The notes beneath the pieces are model-generated. The model saw only the letters and a program-made list of their open reading frames with translations. It searched no databases and was not told the DNA's origin. Position numbers and translations under genes: made by a program. Below, piece by piece: positions 8,218 to 16,223 of a stretch of 23,003 nt of DNA (positions are counted from its first letter, which is position 1; each line of letters opens with the position of its first letter). Location: positions 916-23,918 of the forward strand of contig DJGU01000024.1 of the NCBI GenBank assembly GCA_002432795.1, given 5' to 3'. This DNA comes from Anaerolineaceae bacterium UBA5838 (lineage in GTDB: Bacteria; Chloroflexota; Anaerolineae; Anaerolineales; Anaerolineaceae).

Positions 8218-9609
8218 ATGTTGGAACTCAACATCACCGCATACCACCAATTTTTGCTTGAAAAACAAATGACCACCGAGGGTCTGGTAGCCTTTTACCT
8301 TGATCGGATCCAACGATATGATGAAGTTCTATCCAGCATTATTTGTGTCAATCCAGCCGCGATTAAATTGGCAAGAGAATGCGATGACTATCTGCGTAAA
8401 ACAGGAAAGTTGCGTGGGAGCCTGCACGGCGTCCCAGTCTTGCTCAAGGACAATATCGAGACTTCGGATATGCCGACTACTGCCGGGAGTTTGAGCCTTC
8501 GGGGCTTTTCAACCGGTAAGGATGCGGATCTGGTGAAGCGCCTGAAAGCTGCCGGAGCGATCATCCTGGCAAAAACAAACTTGCATGAGTTTGCCATCTG
8601 GGGTGAATCGATCAGCTCGATCAAAGGTCAGACTTACAATCCCTATGACCTGACCCGCACACCCGGTGGCTCAAGCGGCGGCACGGGTGCTGCCCTGGCG
8701 GCTAATTTTGGTATGGTCGGGATCGGAACCGATACGATCAACTCCATACGCTCCCCTTCCAGCGCCAACAACCTGGTGGGGATCCGTCCAACTGTTGGCT
8801 TGGTGAGTGCTAACGGAATTGTGCCCTACTCCCTCACCCAGGATACAGCTGGACCGATGGCTCGCACTGTTGCTGACGCGGCCGCTGTTTTGAAGGCGAT
8901 TGCTGTCCGCGATTTACCGGAAACTCGCGCTTCAAACCACCCAAAGATCGGCGTGCTCAGATCCTTTTTTGGCTCCGAACCGGTCAACGAGGAAGTCAAC
9001 CGTGTCATGGCTCAGGTGTTGGAAGAACTGGGCGAGATGGATTTTGAGGTTATCGACATCGAGGATCGCATTGAGATCATTCACTTGGTCAACAATATCA
9101 GTGTGCATTTATACGAACTCAAAGCGCATCTCAACCATTACCTGGAATCTGTTCATGCACCTTATCCGAGCATTGATGCCATTTTGCAAAGTGGCTTGCA
9201 CCACCCCGGGATCAAGGACAATCTCGTTTACGCCAACCAGCTGGACATAAGCGCGCCTGAGTACAGGGAAAGGTTAGAAAAACGCGCCTTACTGCAAAAG
9301 CAGATCGAGTCGCTCTTTGCCACGCATCAGCTTGATGCCTTAATCTTTCCGCACCAGCAGCAGCTGGTTTGCCGGGTAGGTGAGAGTCAGTCGCAGCGCA
9401 ATGGAGCGCTCGCGGCAATTACCGGCTTCCCTTCAATCTGTCTGCCGGCTGGCTTCTCCGCTCCCACACCGCATGCTCCCATCGGCGTACCTGTTGGTTT
9501 TGAGCTCTTTGGTCTGCCGGGCAGTGAGGCTCGTCTGATCGAAATTTCCAGCCAGTATGAACAGCAATATCCAAAACGGCAAGCGCCAATTGTGGGTGAT
9601 TCATTGTGA
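8218..9609 (+). CDS. Amidase-signature family amidase
   Basis: A 463-residue amidase-signature enzyme of normal length. The Ser-cisSer-Lys triad is visible: K77 in GVPVLLKDNI (71-80), the serines of PGGSSGGTGAAL (149-160), and S176 in GTDTINSIRSPSS (170-182). Most relatives have GGS before the nucleophile; here it is INS, a variant I recall in one bacterial and fungal subgroup of the family. It is divergent from pucR and upstream of the Mo hydroxylase operon, so hydrolysis of an amide intermediate from heterocycle or ureide breakdown is a reasonable inference. It is not a GatA component, since no gatB or gatC genes are nearby. No signal peptide is visible. Confidence 0.9.
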   Translation: MLELNITAYHQFLLEKQMTTEGLVAFYLDRIQRYDEVLSSIICVNPAAIKLARECDDYLRKTGKLRGSLHGVPVLLKDNIETSDMPTTAGSLSLRGFSTGKDADLVKRLKAAGAIILAKTNLHEFAIWGESISSIKGQTYNPYDLTRTPGGSSGGTGAALAANFGMVGIGTDTINSIRSPSSANNLVGIRPTVGLVSANGIVPYSLTQDTAGPMARTVADAAAVLKAIAVRDLPETRASNHPKIGVLRSFFGSEPVNEEVNRVMAQVLEELGEMDFEVIDIEDRIEIIHLVNNISVHLYELKAHLNHYLESVHAPYPSIDAILQSGLHHPGIKDNLVYANQLDISAPEYRERLEKRALLQKQIESLFATHQLDALIFPHQQQLVCRVGESQSQRNGALAAITGFPSICLPAGFSAPTPHAPIGVPVGFELFGLPGSEARLIEISSQYEQQYPKRQAPIVGDSL

Positions 9610-9644
9610 TATTTTCTAAAATTTATCAATTATCAGGCTCAATA

Positions 9645-9733
9645 ATTGTTAATATTAACAATCGGGGGTCTTATTGCTATATGTTAGAATTGATGTACTT
9701 ACGACCATATCAGATATCAATTTATTGATATCT
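9645..9733 (+). promoter_or_regulatory. Two strong palindromes upstream of the Mo hydroxylase operon
   Basis: Bases 9645-9662 form a perfect 18-bp palindrome (ATTGTTAAT then ATTAACAAT). Bases 9712-9721 and 9724-9733 form a 10-bp inverted repeat (AGATATCAAT/ATTGATATCT) with a TT spacer. Neither is followed by the GC-rich stem and T-run of a terminator, so both look like DNA-binding operator sites. The first shares ATTGT/ACAAT half-sites with the pucR promoter. I see no confident -35/-10 pair here. Confidence 0.45.
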
Positions 9734-9807
9734 CACGCACAAAAAACATAAACAAGTGTGCAAAAAAAGCGAAGAACATGGTTTATGGGTATAAAAGGAG
9801 GCTTTTA

Positions 9808-10668
9808 ATGTTAAGTAGGTTCAAATACCTTAAGCCCCACAACCTCAATGAAGCAGTTCAATATCTCGAGAAAGAAGAGAAATCCTTTGTCCTGGCAGGC
9901 GGCACCGATTTGATGATTCTGCTGCGCAGAAATCTCATCAACGCTGAACACATAGTGGACATTAAAGGGCTCCCCGAGATGGCTGAATTTGAATTCATTG
10001 ATGGCGCCGGTTTAACAATCGGCGCTTCTGTTGTGGTTAATACTGTGGTCGACTCGGAAGTTGTCAAAACAAAATATCCTGCCCTGCACCAGGCGTCAGC
10101 ATCGCTGGCATCGTTCCTACTGCGCAACCGCGCCACAGTAGTTGGGAATATCTGTAATGCTTCCCCCGGCGCAGATCTTCCCCCAGCTTTGTTGGTGTAC
10201 GACGCAGTGGTCAACATTGCCGGCCCTCAAGGCATGCGCCAGGTTCCACTGCACGAGTTCTTCACTGGCGTAAAACGCACAGTGCTGCAGCGCGGCGAAT
10301 TGGTGATTTCGGTCCAATTGCCCGATCCAGGGGATGGCGATAAGAGCATTTACTTACGCCAGGCAAGGCTCCGCGGGCATGATCTCGCAACAGTTGGTGT
10401 GGCCAGCCGGATCAAGCCTGATGGCAAGGTGGCTATTGGTATTTGTGCCGTTGCCCCGACCCCCCTCCGACTTTTCGCGCTTGAAGAAAAAATCAATGAG
10501 CGGGAACTGAATCAAGAAACGGTTGAATGGGCTGCGGAAGAAATAAAACAACACATTCATCCGATCACAGACGTGCGCTCCTCAGCACAATACCGTTTGC
10601 AAATGGCGTCTGTACTTTTAAAACGCGGCTTGTCGCACCTGATCACAAAGGAGGATAACCATGGTTGA
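9808..10668 (+). CDS. Molybdenum hydroxylase FAD-binding (medium) subunit, xanthine dehydrogenase family
   Basis: A 286-residue FAD subunit of a heterotrimeric xanthine dehydrogenase-type enzyme. FAD-contacting motifs are FVLAGGTDLM (27-36) and ATVVGNICNASPGAD (109-123). The start at 9808 is chosen because AAAGGAGG stands just upstream and the protein then begins MLSRFKYLKP, as in the family; an in-frame ATG at 9778 would put this ribosome site inside the gene. The gene overlaps the next one by 8 bases. The subunit passes electrons from the 2Fe-2S clusters to NAD or another acceptor. Cytoplasmic. Confidence 0.93.
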   Translation: MLSRFKYLKPHNLNEAVQYLEKEEKSFVLAGGTDLMILLRRNLINAEHIVDIKGLPEMAEFEFIDGAGLTIGASVVVNTVVDSEVVKTKYPALHQASASLASFLLRNRATVVGNICNASPGADLPPALLVYDAVVNIAGPQGMRQVPLHEFFTGVKRTVLQRGELVISVQLPDPGDGDKSIYLRQARLRGHDLATVGVASRIKPDGKVAIGICAVAPTPLRLFALEEKINERELNQETVEWAAEEIKQHIHPITDVRSSAQYRLQMASVLLKRGLSHLITKEDNHG

Positions 10669-11194
10669 TCATAAGGAATGTTCCTTGCTCGATGAGCACA
10701 TCGCTTCGAACCAGCGTAAGGTTTCTCTGACTTGCGTAGTTAATGGAGTCGAGATCTGTGACACAATTGACCCCACCATGACCTTGCTTCATTTTCTTCG
10801 TGATCGCCTCAAGTTGTTTGGCACCAAAGAGAGTTGTGGTGAAGGGGAATGCGGCGCATGTACAGTCATCATGAACGGCAAAGCTGTGACGTCATGCATT
10901 ATCCTGGCAATTGAAGCTGATGGAGCTGAGATCCTTACTGTTGAAGGTCTGGCAAAAGACGGCAGAATTTCGATTTTGCAGGAAGAATTTATCAGCGAAG
11001 ATGCCCTACAATGCGGGTTTTGCACTCCAGGATTTCTAATGTCCACCCGGGCTCTTCTCGACCGTAATCCTGATCCATCGGAAGAAGAAATCAAGGAGGC
11101 TTTGGCAGGCAACTTATGCCGCTGCACCGGATACTTGCCCATCTTGAAGGCAGTAAAAAAAGCGGCTGAGCGTGAACGAAAGGAGTTGAAGTAA
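10661..11194 (+). CDS. Molybdenum hydroxylase 2Fe-2S (small) subunit
   Basis: A 177-residue iron-sulfur subunit. The N-terminal plant-ferredoxin-type cluster is ligated by C59, C64, C67 and C79 (motif ESCGEGECGACTV). The C-terminal cluster is ligated by C118, C121, C153 and C155 (motifs QCGFCTPG and NLCRCTGY). All eight ligands are present, so it should carry both clusters. About 20 residues precede the usual start of the fold. AAGGAGG precedes the ATG, which lies inside the end of the FAD-subunit gene. It relays electrons between the Mo site and FAD. Confidence 0.95.
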   Translation: MVDHKECSLLDEHIASNQRKVSLTCVVNGVEICDTIDPTMTLLHFLRDRLKLFGTKESCGEGECGACTVIMNGKAVTSCIILAIEADGAEILTVEGLAKDGRISILQEEFISEDALQCGFCTPGFLMSTRALLDRNPDPSEEEIKEALAGNLCRCTGYLPILKAVKKAAERERKELK

Positions 11195-11196
11195 TA

Positions 11197-13608
11197 ATGG
11201 ATCACTCAAATTACCAAACGGACTACAAACACGTTGGTCAGCCTTATTCTCGCAAAGATGCTCAAAAAAAGGTAACCGGTCAGGCACAGTACGCTATTGA
11301 CCTGGATTTACCAGGAATGTTATATGGTAAATGGCTGCTCTCTCCACACGCCCGGGCGAAAATTCTTTCAATAGACACCAGTGCCGCCAAAGCACTGCCA
11401 GGTGTGAAGGCTGTTATTACCGGTGAGGAAACTGACATCCTGGTCGGTCTCTACATGCAGGATAAATTGGCGATGGCCAAGGGAGAAACGCGTTATCAGG
11501 GAGAAGTTGTTGCCGCTGTAGCTGCGGTTGATTTACAAACCGCCGAGAAGGCTATCTCCCTTATTAAAGTGGATTACGAACCTCTTAAACCTGTCCTCGA
11601 TGTTGATGAAGCCTTGGATGGTGACATTCTCGTTCACGAGGATATCAACGAGCTGAAACATGTTGAGGGTGTGTTCTTTCCTCAAAAAGATTCCAATATT
11701 GCCAGCTTGAACAAAGCCAAACGAGGCGATGTTGATAAGGCTCTGCAAGAAGCAGATATTGTGGTAGAAAGTGAATTTTCACTGCCAGCGGTAGCGCACG
11801 CTCCCATGGAAACTCATGTGACCATTGTGCAGGCAGATCCATACTCCAACAGAATTGTTGTCTGGTCATCAGCACAATCCCCCTTTGCTCTGCGTCAAAT
11901 GCTGGCGCATAGTTTCAAAATCTCAGAGTCAGATATTGAAGTTAATATCCCCTTTGTTGGTGGAGCCTTCGGCGGAAAGGCCGGCATTCATCTTGAACCA
12001 CTTGCTACTTTGCTTTCAAAAGCAGCCAACGGAGCTCCCGTTAAGTTGATCCCCACACGTGAAGAAGAATTCAACCAACTTCCTACAAGAGCTGGCATGC
12101 GCGGTCACATCATAACTGGCGCAAAAAAAGATGGCAAGATCACTGCTGTCAAAGTCGTTTACGATTGGGATAGCGGCGCTTATGCAGATTACGGCGTCAA
12201 TGTCGGCAAAACTGCGGTTTACTCAGGCATTGGGCCCTATGATATTGAAAATGCTGCCGTAGTATCCAAAACCATCTACACCAATAAAGTCTTTAGCACA
12301 GCTTACCGTGGTTTTGGGCATCTTGAAACCCACTGGACGATCGAACGCCAGATGGACATCATTTCTCAAAAATTAGGAATAGACCCACTTGACCTGCGCA
12401 TGAAAAACTTGCTGGAACCTGGATCACGAACCATAAGTGGTGAATTGATTAGCGAGAGCAGTGGCAGTGTTAAAGATTGCCTTGCAGCAGTCGTCAAGGA
12501 AATTGGATGGACTGGCCGCAAGACCGAGGAGGAACGGAGAAAAGAGTGGGCAACTGGTAAGGTGCGCGGGAAAGGTTTCGCGGTGCTTCAGAAAGCCCCT
12601 GCCATGCCAGCCAACACCTCGACTTCTGTTATTATGCAGATGACGGGTGATGGCCGGGTCAAGATGATGATTGGCGCAATTGATTACGGTCAGGGCGCAA
12701 ACACTACCATGGCTCAAATCGCCGCTCAGGAATTGGATCTCCCGATCGACAGGGTCGAGGTGGTTGAAAACTTAAGCACCCAGACCAATCCTTATGACTG
12801 GAATACAGTCGCTTCCAAATACACTTTCATGGGCGGTAATGCTGTAATCCGTGCCAGTCGCGACATGTTACGCCAAATGAAAGACATTGCCGCTCAGGTG
12901 CTTCACTCTACTGCCGACCATCTGGCACACGGTGGTGGCTATATCTATCATATTCACAACCCTGAACGTCGCATTGCTTATGAACAATTAGCTCTTGGCT
13001 ATCAATATCCAGACGGAAGTGGTATTGGTGGACCATTGATTTCACACGGTGTCTATATGGCAGATGGGCTGACAAACCTCGACCATGAAACTGGTCAGGG
13101 AAAACCAGCTCTTGTTTGGACCTTTGGTGCCCACGCAGTAGACCTGGAAGTTGATGTGGAAACAGGCAGTATAACAATCCTCAAAGTGGCTTCAGCCTTT
13201 GATATTGGGCAGGTTATTAATGAAAAATTGATCTATGGGCAGATCTGCGGAGGTGTTTTACAAGGTCTGGGCTCTGCAATACTGGAAGGTTACAAATTTA
13301 GTCCGGATAACCGCCTTTTGAATCCTTCATTTACCGACAATAAAATCCCAACTATGAAAGACATGCCAATTGAAGTGGTTCCGATCTATATCGAAAACCC
13401 ACAGAAAAACGGCCCTTATGGCGCGCGCGGTGTGGGAGAGCACCCGATGATTTCGGTTCCGTCTGCGGTCGGTAATGCAGTTTATGACGCCCTGGGCATC
13501 AACTTTCATGTTTTGCCGCTTTCTCCGGAAGCTATTGTTTTGGGCATTCTAAGCGGCAAGGAATCCATCCTTTGTACTGATGTCAACTGCCTGCCTGGCT
13601 GTTATTAG
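11197..13608 (+). CDS. Molybdenum hydroxylase Mo-cofactor (large) subunit, xanthine dehydrogenase family
   Basis: An 803-residue catalytic subunit that hydroxylates its substrate with water-derived oxygen at a molybdopterin site. Visible motifs are VGGAFGGKAG (about 253-262), AYRGFGHLETHW (369-380) and GARGVGEHPM, in which E748 matches the catalytic glutamate of xanthine dehydrogenases. In well-studied xanthine dehydrogenases the last motif reads GEPPL; the His-Met here and the HLETHW context mean the substrate may not be xanthine. The C-terminus has a short Cys-containing tail (ILCTDVNCLPGCY) whose role is unclear. It starts two bases after the small-subunit stop. The neighbouring NCS2 permease favours a purine or related heterocycle. 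Confidence 0.92.
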   Translation: MDHSNYQTDYKHVGQPYSRKDAQKKVTGQAQYAIDLDLPGMLYGKWLLSPHARAKILSIDTSAAKALPGVKAVITGEETDILVGLYMQDKLAMAKGETRYQGEVVAAVAAVDLQTAEKAISLIKVDYEPLKPVLDVDEALDGDILVHEDINELKHVEGVFFPQKDSNIASLNKAKRGDVDKALQEADIVVESEFSLPAVAHAPMETHVTIVQADPYSNRIVVWSSAQSPFALRQMLAHSFKISESDIEVNIPFVGGAFGGKAGIHLEPLATLLSKAANGAPVKLIPTREEEFNQLPTRAGMRGHIITGAKKDGKITAVKVVYDWDSGAYADYGVNVGKTAVYSGIGPYDIENAAVVSKTIYTNKVFSTAYRGFGHLETHWTIERQMDIISQKLGIDPLDLRMKNLLEPGSRTISGELISESSGSVKDCLAAVVKEIGWTGRKTEEERRKEWATGKVRGKGFAVLQKAPAMPANTSTSVIMQMTGDGRVKMMIGAIDYGQGANTTMAQIAAQELDLPIDRVEVVENLSTQTNPYDWNTVASKYTFMGGNAVIRASRDMLRQMKDIAAQVLHSTADHLAHGGGYIYHIHNPERRIAYEQLALGYQYPDGSGIGGPLISHGVYMADGLTNLDHETGQGKPALVWTFGAHAVDLEVDVETGSITILKVASAFDIGQVINEKLIYGQICGGVLQGLGSAILEGYKFSPDNRLLNPSFTDNKIPTMKDMPIEVVPIYIENPQKNGPYGARGVGEHPMISVPSAVGNAVYDALGINFHVLPLSPEAIVLGILSGKESILCTDVNCLPGCY

Positions 13609-13655
13609 GACATAAGGATTGAATAATCAACCATACCGGACATCCCCGATCAAAG

Positions 13656-13679
13656 CCATGCACCCAAAAAGGTGCATGG
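13656..13679 (+). promoter_or_regulatory. Intercistronic hairpin between Mo hydroxylase and permease genes
   Basis: CCATGCACC at 13656-13664 pairs perfectly with GGTGCATGG at 13671-13679 around a CAAAAA loop. No T-run follows, so it is more likely an mRNA stabiliser or processing site than a terminator. The remaining 168-base gap holds no gene, and I could not recognise a purine riboswitch in it. Confidence 0.45.
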
Positions 13680-13776
13680 TGATGGGAGGAAAGGAGCAAA
13701 TCTATAGGAAAATAATATTTTAGCAATCGACTGACAGTATCATAAAACTTTATTACCAAATATAAGGAGAAAGATA

Positions 13777-15156
13777 ATGGGTTGGTTCACTAAATCAGAT
13801 AGTACGGTAGGTTACCTTCCAGATGAGACCCCTCCATTCTGGAAATTGTTACTCTACGCAATCCAGCAGGTCATTGTCATGTTCCCTGCCACGATTACCG
13901 TAGCCCTCATCACCAAATTCCACATTTCAACTACCATCTTTGCCAGCGGTTTTGCCACACTCTGTTTCATCCTGGTGACCAAGGGCAAAATCCCTCTGTA
14001 TTATGGCTCCAGTTTCTCATACATCGGAGCTATCGTTGGTTTGGTCGGTGCCGATTACCTGGGAAGCGTAGCAATTCTCCCGGACGAGACGATCGCCATC
14101 GTGACCTTCGGTATTGTCATGTCCGGTCTGATCTCAATCGCTGCTGGTTTCCTCGTCAAGAAACTTGGCAAGGATGTGATTGACAAAGTGCTTCCTGCCT
14201 CAATTACCGGTCCCATTGCCATGGTCATCGGCCTGACATTGGCAGGGAACGCCATGGCTGACGCAGCCCCTGCAGTTGCTGGTCCTGGTTTTGTCAACAA
14301 CTTGCCCTGGATTGTCTCATTGGTCACCTTGATTGCGACGATTGTTTTCTCAGTTTACCTCAAGGGCTTCCTCTCACAACTGCCGCTCTTCCTCGGTATG
14401 ATCGTTGGCGTAATTGTCGCTGGCATCCTGACTGTCGCAACTGGTAGTGATCTTTTCCGACAGCTTCCTGAGACTGTCGCCAGCCAGGGTATCTTTGCCC
14501 TGCCGCACTTTACCGTTCCGACGGTCTACTGGCCAGCCGCCCTCGCTATCATGCCTGTTGCCCTTGCCACCATTCCAGAATCCACTGCGCACATCTATCA
14601 GTTGGATGTTTACGTGAATGATCTGGCAAGGAAACTCGGCAGCAAGAAGAAATATGATCTTGCAGATCGTCTTGGCGACAACTTGATCGGTGATGGTATT
14701 GGCGACATGGTAGCCGGCTTTATGGGAGGTCCCGCTGGCACCAACTATGGTGAAAACATCAGCGCTATGGCAATCACCCGCGTGTTCTCCGTGCCTGTGT
14801 TGATCACAGCTGCGACCATCGCCATGATCATCGCCTGCTTCACCCCCCTGGTGAAAGCCATCTACTCCATCCCCCTGAGCGTTATCGGCGGCCTGGAGAT
14901 CTACCTCTTTGGCGCTATCGCTGCCCAGGGTATCGCCATCATGATTGACAAACAGGTTGACATGTTCAGCGCCAAAAATATCGCTGTCATCGCCACAATT
15001 TCTGTCATCGCAATTGGTGGTCAGTATCACTTCGGCGGCATGATCCCATTCTTCGGAATGCAACTGCCCGCCCTGGCAACTGCCGCCATCTTTGGTATCT
15101 TGCTAAACGCTTTGCTGAACATCGGCAAACCCAGAGATATCTTTGAAGAAGCATAA
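13777..15156 (+). CDS. NCS2-family nucleobase permease (xanthine/uracil type)
   Basis: A 459-residue membrane protein with about 14 hydrophobic segments, as expected for the nucleobase-ascorbate (NCS2) family of proton-coupled importers. E268 in IPESTAHI and E326 in GTNYGENISAMAITR match the two substrate-binding glutamates of UraA-type carriers, and the second block is the family signature. AAGGAG precedes the ATG. It follows the Mo hydroxylase genes by 168 bases and ends before a strong terminator, so it probably belongs to that operon. It would import the heterocycle that the hydroxylase attacks. Purine versus pyrimidine preference cannot be decided by eye. Confidence 0.9.
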   Translation: MGWFTKSDSTVGYLPDETPPFWKLLLYAIQQVIVMFPATITVALITKFHISTTIFASGFATLCFILVTKGKIPLYYGSSFSYIGAIVGLVGADYLGSVAILPDETIAIVTFGIVMSGLISIAAGFLVKKLGKDVIDKVLPASITGPIAMVIGLTLAGNAMADAAPAVAGPGFVNNLPWIVSLVTLIATIVFSVYLKGFLSQLPLFLGMIVGVIVAGILTVATGSDLFRQLPETVASQGIFALPHFTVPTVYWPAALAIMPVALATIPESTAHIYQLDVYVNDLARKLGSKKKYDLADRLGDNLIGDGIGDMVAGFMGGPAGTNYGENISAMAITRVFSVPVLITAATIAMIIACFTPLVKAIYSIPLSVIGGLEIYLFGAIAAQGIAIMIDKQVDMFSAKNIAVIATISVIAIGGQYHFGGMIPFFGMQLPALATAAIFGILLNALLNIGKPRDIFEEA

Positions 15157-15193
15157 TTAAGCTCTTTACCAAGTAGCTTGTCATAAACAAGAA

Positions 15194-15224
15194 AATGGAG
15201 CTGGTTGAAAAGACCAGCTCCATT
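15194..15224 (+). terminator. Intrinsic terminator of the permease operon
   Basis: AATGGAGCTGGT at 15194-15205 pairs perfectly with ACCAGCTCCATT at 15213-15224 around a 7-base loop. It lies 37 bases after the permease stop codon. The T-rich stretch after it is weak (CATTCATTTTG). Confidence 0.65.
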
Positions 15225-15331
15225 CATTCATTTTGATCGCTCTACGCAAACTTGATGCCGCTATAAAATATCGGCCCACAAATTGGAGTATTCTACCTTT
15301 AGGTTTCACACCTTTGCCACACATTTGAGGA

Positions 15332-15366
15332 AAAACAAAAAAAGCCAGGCTCGGGGTGAGCCTGGC
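15332..15366 (-). terminator. Intrinsic terminator of the heliorhodopsin gene
   Basis: GCCAGGCTC at 15344-15352 pairs with GAGCCTGGC at 15358-15366 (9 bp, 5-base loop). On the minus strand the stem is followed by seven T and then GTTTTT, a classic rho-independent terminator. It lies 19 bases beyond the heliorhodopsin stop codon. Together with 15194-15224 it separates two convergent transcription units. Confidence 0.85.
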
Positions 15367-15385
15367 GTGGTGAAGCGATAGAGGT

Positions 15386-16150
15386 CTATACTGGTGCGAG
15401 CGTGCCCGCGAAGATCATCCATGCAAGGGTTGTTTTGGCAGCCAGGCTGAGGATGATGTAGGCTCTCTCACCCACGAGGTAGTCCTTCCATGCGCCAACT
15501 TTCTTGTATTGCAGGATCATGTTGATCGCGAAGGAATTGAAGAAGACGAAAATGGTCGGAATAATCGCGTAGACAAAGGCCGGCGGTTTGGCGCCTGCGG
15601 AGTTGAGTGCGCTGAGGAAGTAGATCATGATCACAACCCAGGGAATGATCCCCGCCACGCTGCCGTAAACAAAAGACAGCCAGTTGGTTTTTTCAGTGTA
15701 TTGGTTGTGGTATTCCATCATGATGCCAAACAGGTTCATGGTCGCGTTCAGGAAGAACAACAAGATGATGCTTCCCAGGTCCCAGATGCCGACCAGCTGC
15801 CCGATGAGGACGATCATCAGTGATGAGCTCAGGGCGTACTCGTAGAAGCGAATGGGGTTCATCTTGCGGTCAAGGTAGCCCGTGTAACGTTTGTAGCCGA
15901 TCGTCGAGATGTAGAAGTGCGCCACGGCGGAAATGAGCAGGAAAATTGCCACCGCAATGCCAAAGGGGACTTTCCAGAAAAGCTGGGGGTCAGGAACCAA
16001 CTTTCGGGTTTCAAGATTGAAGGTCAGAAAATTTGTAAAGATCGGATAAGTTGTGTCATTGCTGAGCACGATCATGAGAATGCCCTGAATAAGATGCAGG
16101 AACCCCATGAACAGATTGAAGCGGCGTAAGTCTTGATATTTTGTTTCCAT
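15386..16150 (-). CDS. Heliorhodopsin (retinal-binding seven-helix membrane protein)
   Basis: A 254-residue protein with seven hydrophobic helices and clear heliorhodopsin signatures. The retinal Schiff-base lysine is K239 in SLAAKTTLAW; the counterion is E104 in RFYEYALSSSLMI; H19 and H78 match the conserved histidines of the Schiff-base pocket in heliorhodopsin 48C12. Other hallmarks are FFLNATMNLFGIMME, FVFFNSFAINMILQY and the GERAYIILSL stretch before the lysine. Heliorhodopsins have an inverted topology (N-terminus inside) and usually a slow photocycle without ion pumping, so a sensory or regulatory role is generally assumed. No extra domain is fused. It is monocistronic, divergent from a carotenoid-type operon, and ends at its own terminator. 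No retinal-forming dioxygenase gene lies in the window. Confidence 0.95.
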   Translation of the reverse strand: METKYQDLRRFNLFMGFLHLIQGILMIVLSNDTTYPIFTNFLTFNLETRKLVPDPQLFWKVPFGIAVAIFLLISAVAHFYISTIGYKRYTGYLDRKMNPIRFYEYALSSSLMIVLIGQLVGIWDLGSIILLFFLNATMNLFGIMMEYHNQYTEKTNWLSFVYGSVAGIIPWVVIMIYFLSALNSAGAKPPAFVYAIIPTIFVFFNSFAINMILQYKKVGAWKDYLVGERAYIILSLAAKTTLAWMIFAGTLAPV

Positions 16151-16195
16151 TTGATCCTCGTTTTTTATAGTAGTTTTGTAAAATTTACTTCGAAA

Positions 16196-16223
16196 AGTAT
16201 ATCATTTTGCCCTGTTTGTACAA
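16196..16223 (-). promoter_or_regulatory. Putative heliorhodopsin promoter
   Basis: On the minus strand TTGTAC (16223-16218), a 16-base spacer and an extended -10, TGA-TATACT (16204-16196), form a plausible promoter. Transcription would start near 16188, giving a leader of about 38 bases that contains GAGG shortly before the ATG at 16150. The -35 falls within the first GTTTGTACAATA repeat unit described next. Confidence 0.5.

Noticed and set aside
9778..9807. Earlier ATG for the FAD subunit
   Set aside because: The strong AAAGGAGG site lies between this ATG and the ATG at 9808, and homologues begin near the latter.
13609..13776. Possible purine riboswitch before the NCS2 permease
   Set aside because: I could not find the conserved three-way-junction core of purine or related riboswitches; there is only a simple hairpin.
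14374..15063. Minus-strand 229-codon frame opposite the permease
   Set aside because: It is very rich in Asp, His and Gly, as expected from reading a hydrophobic membrane-protein gene backwards. It has no domain or ribosome site.
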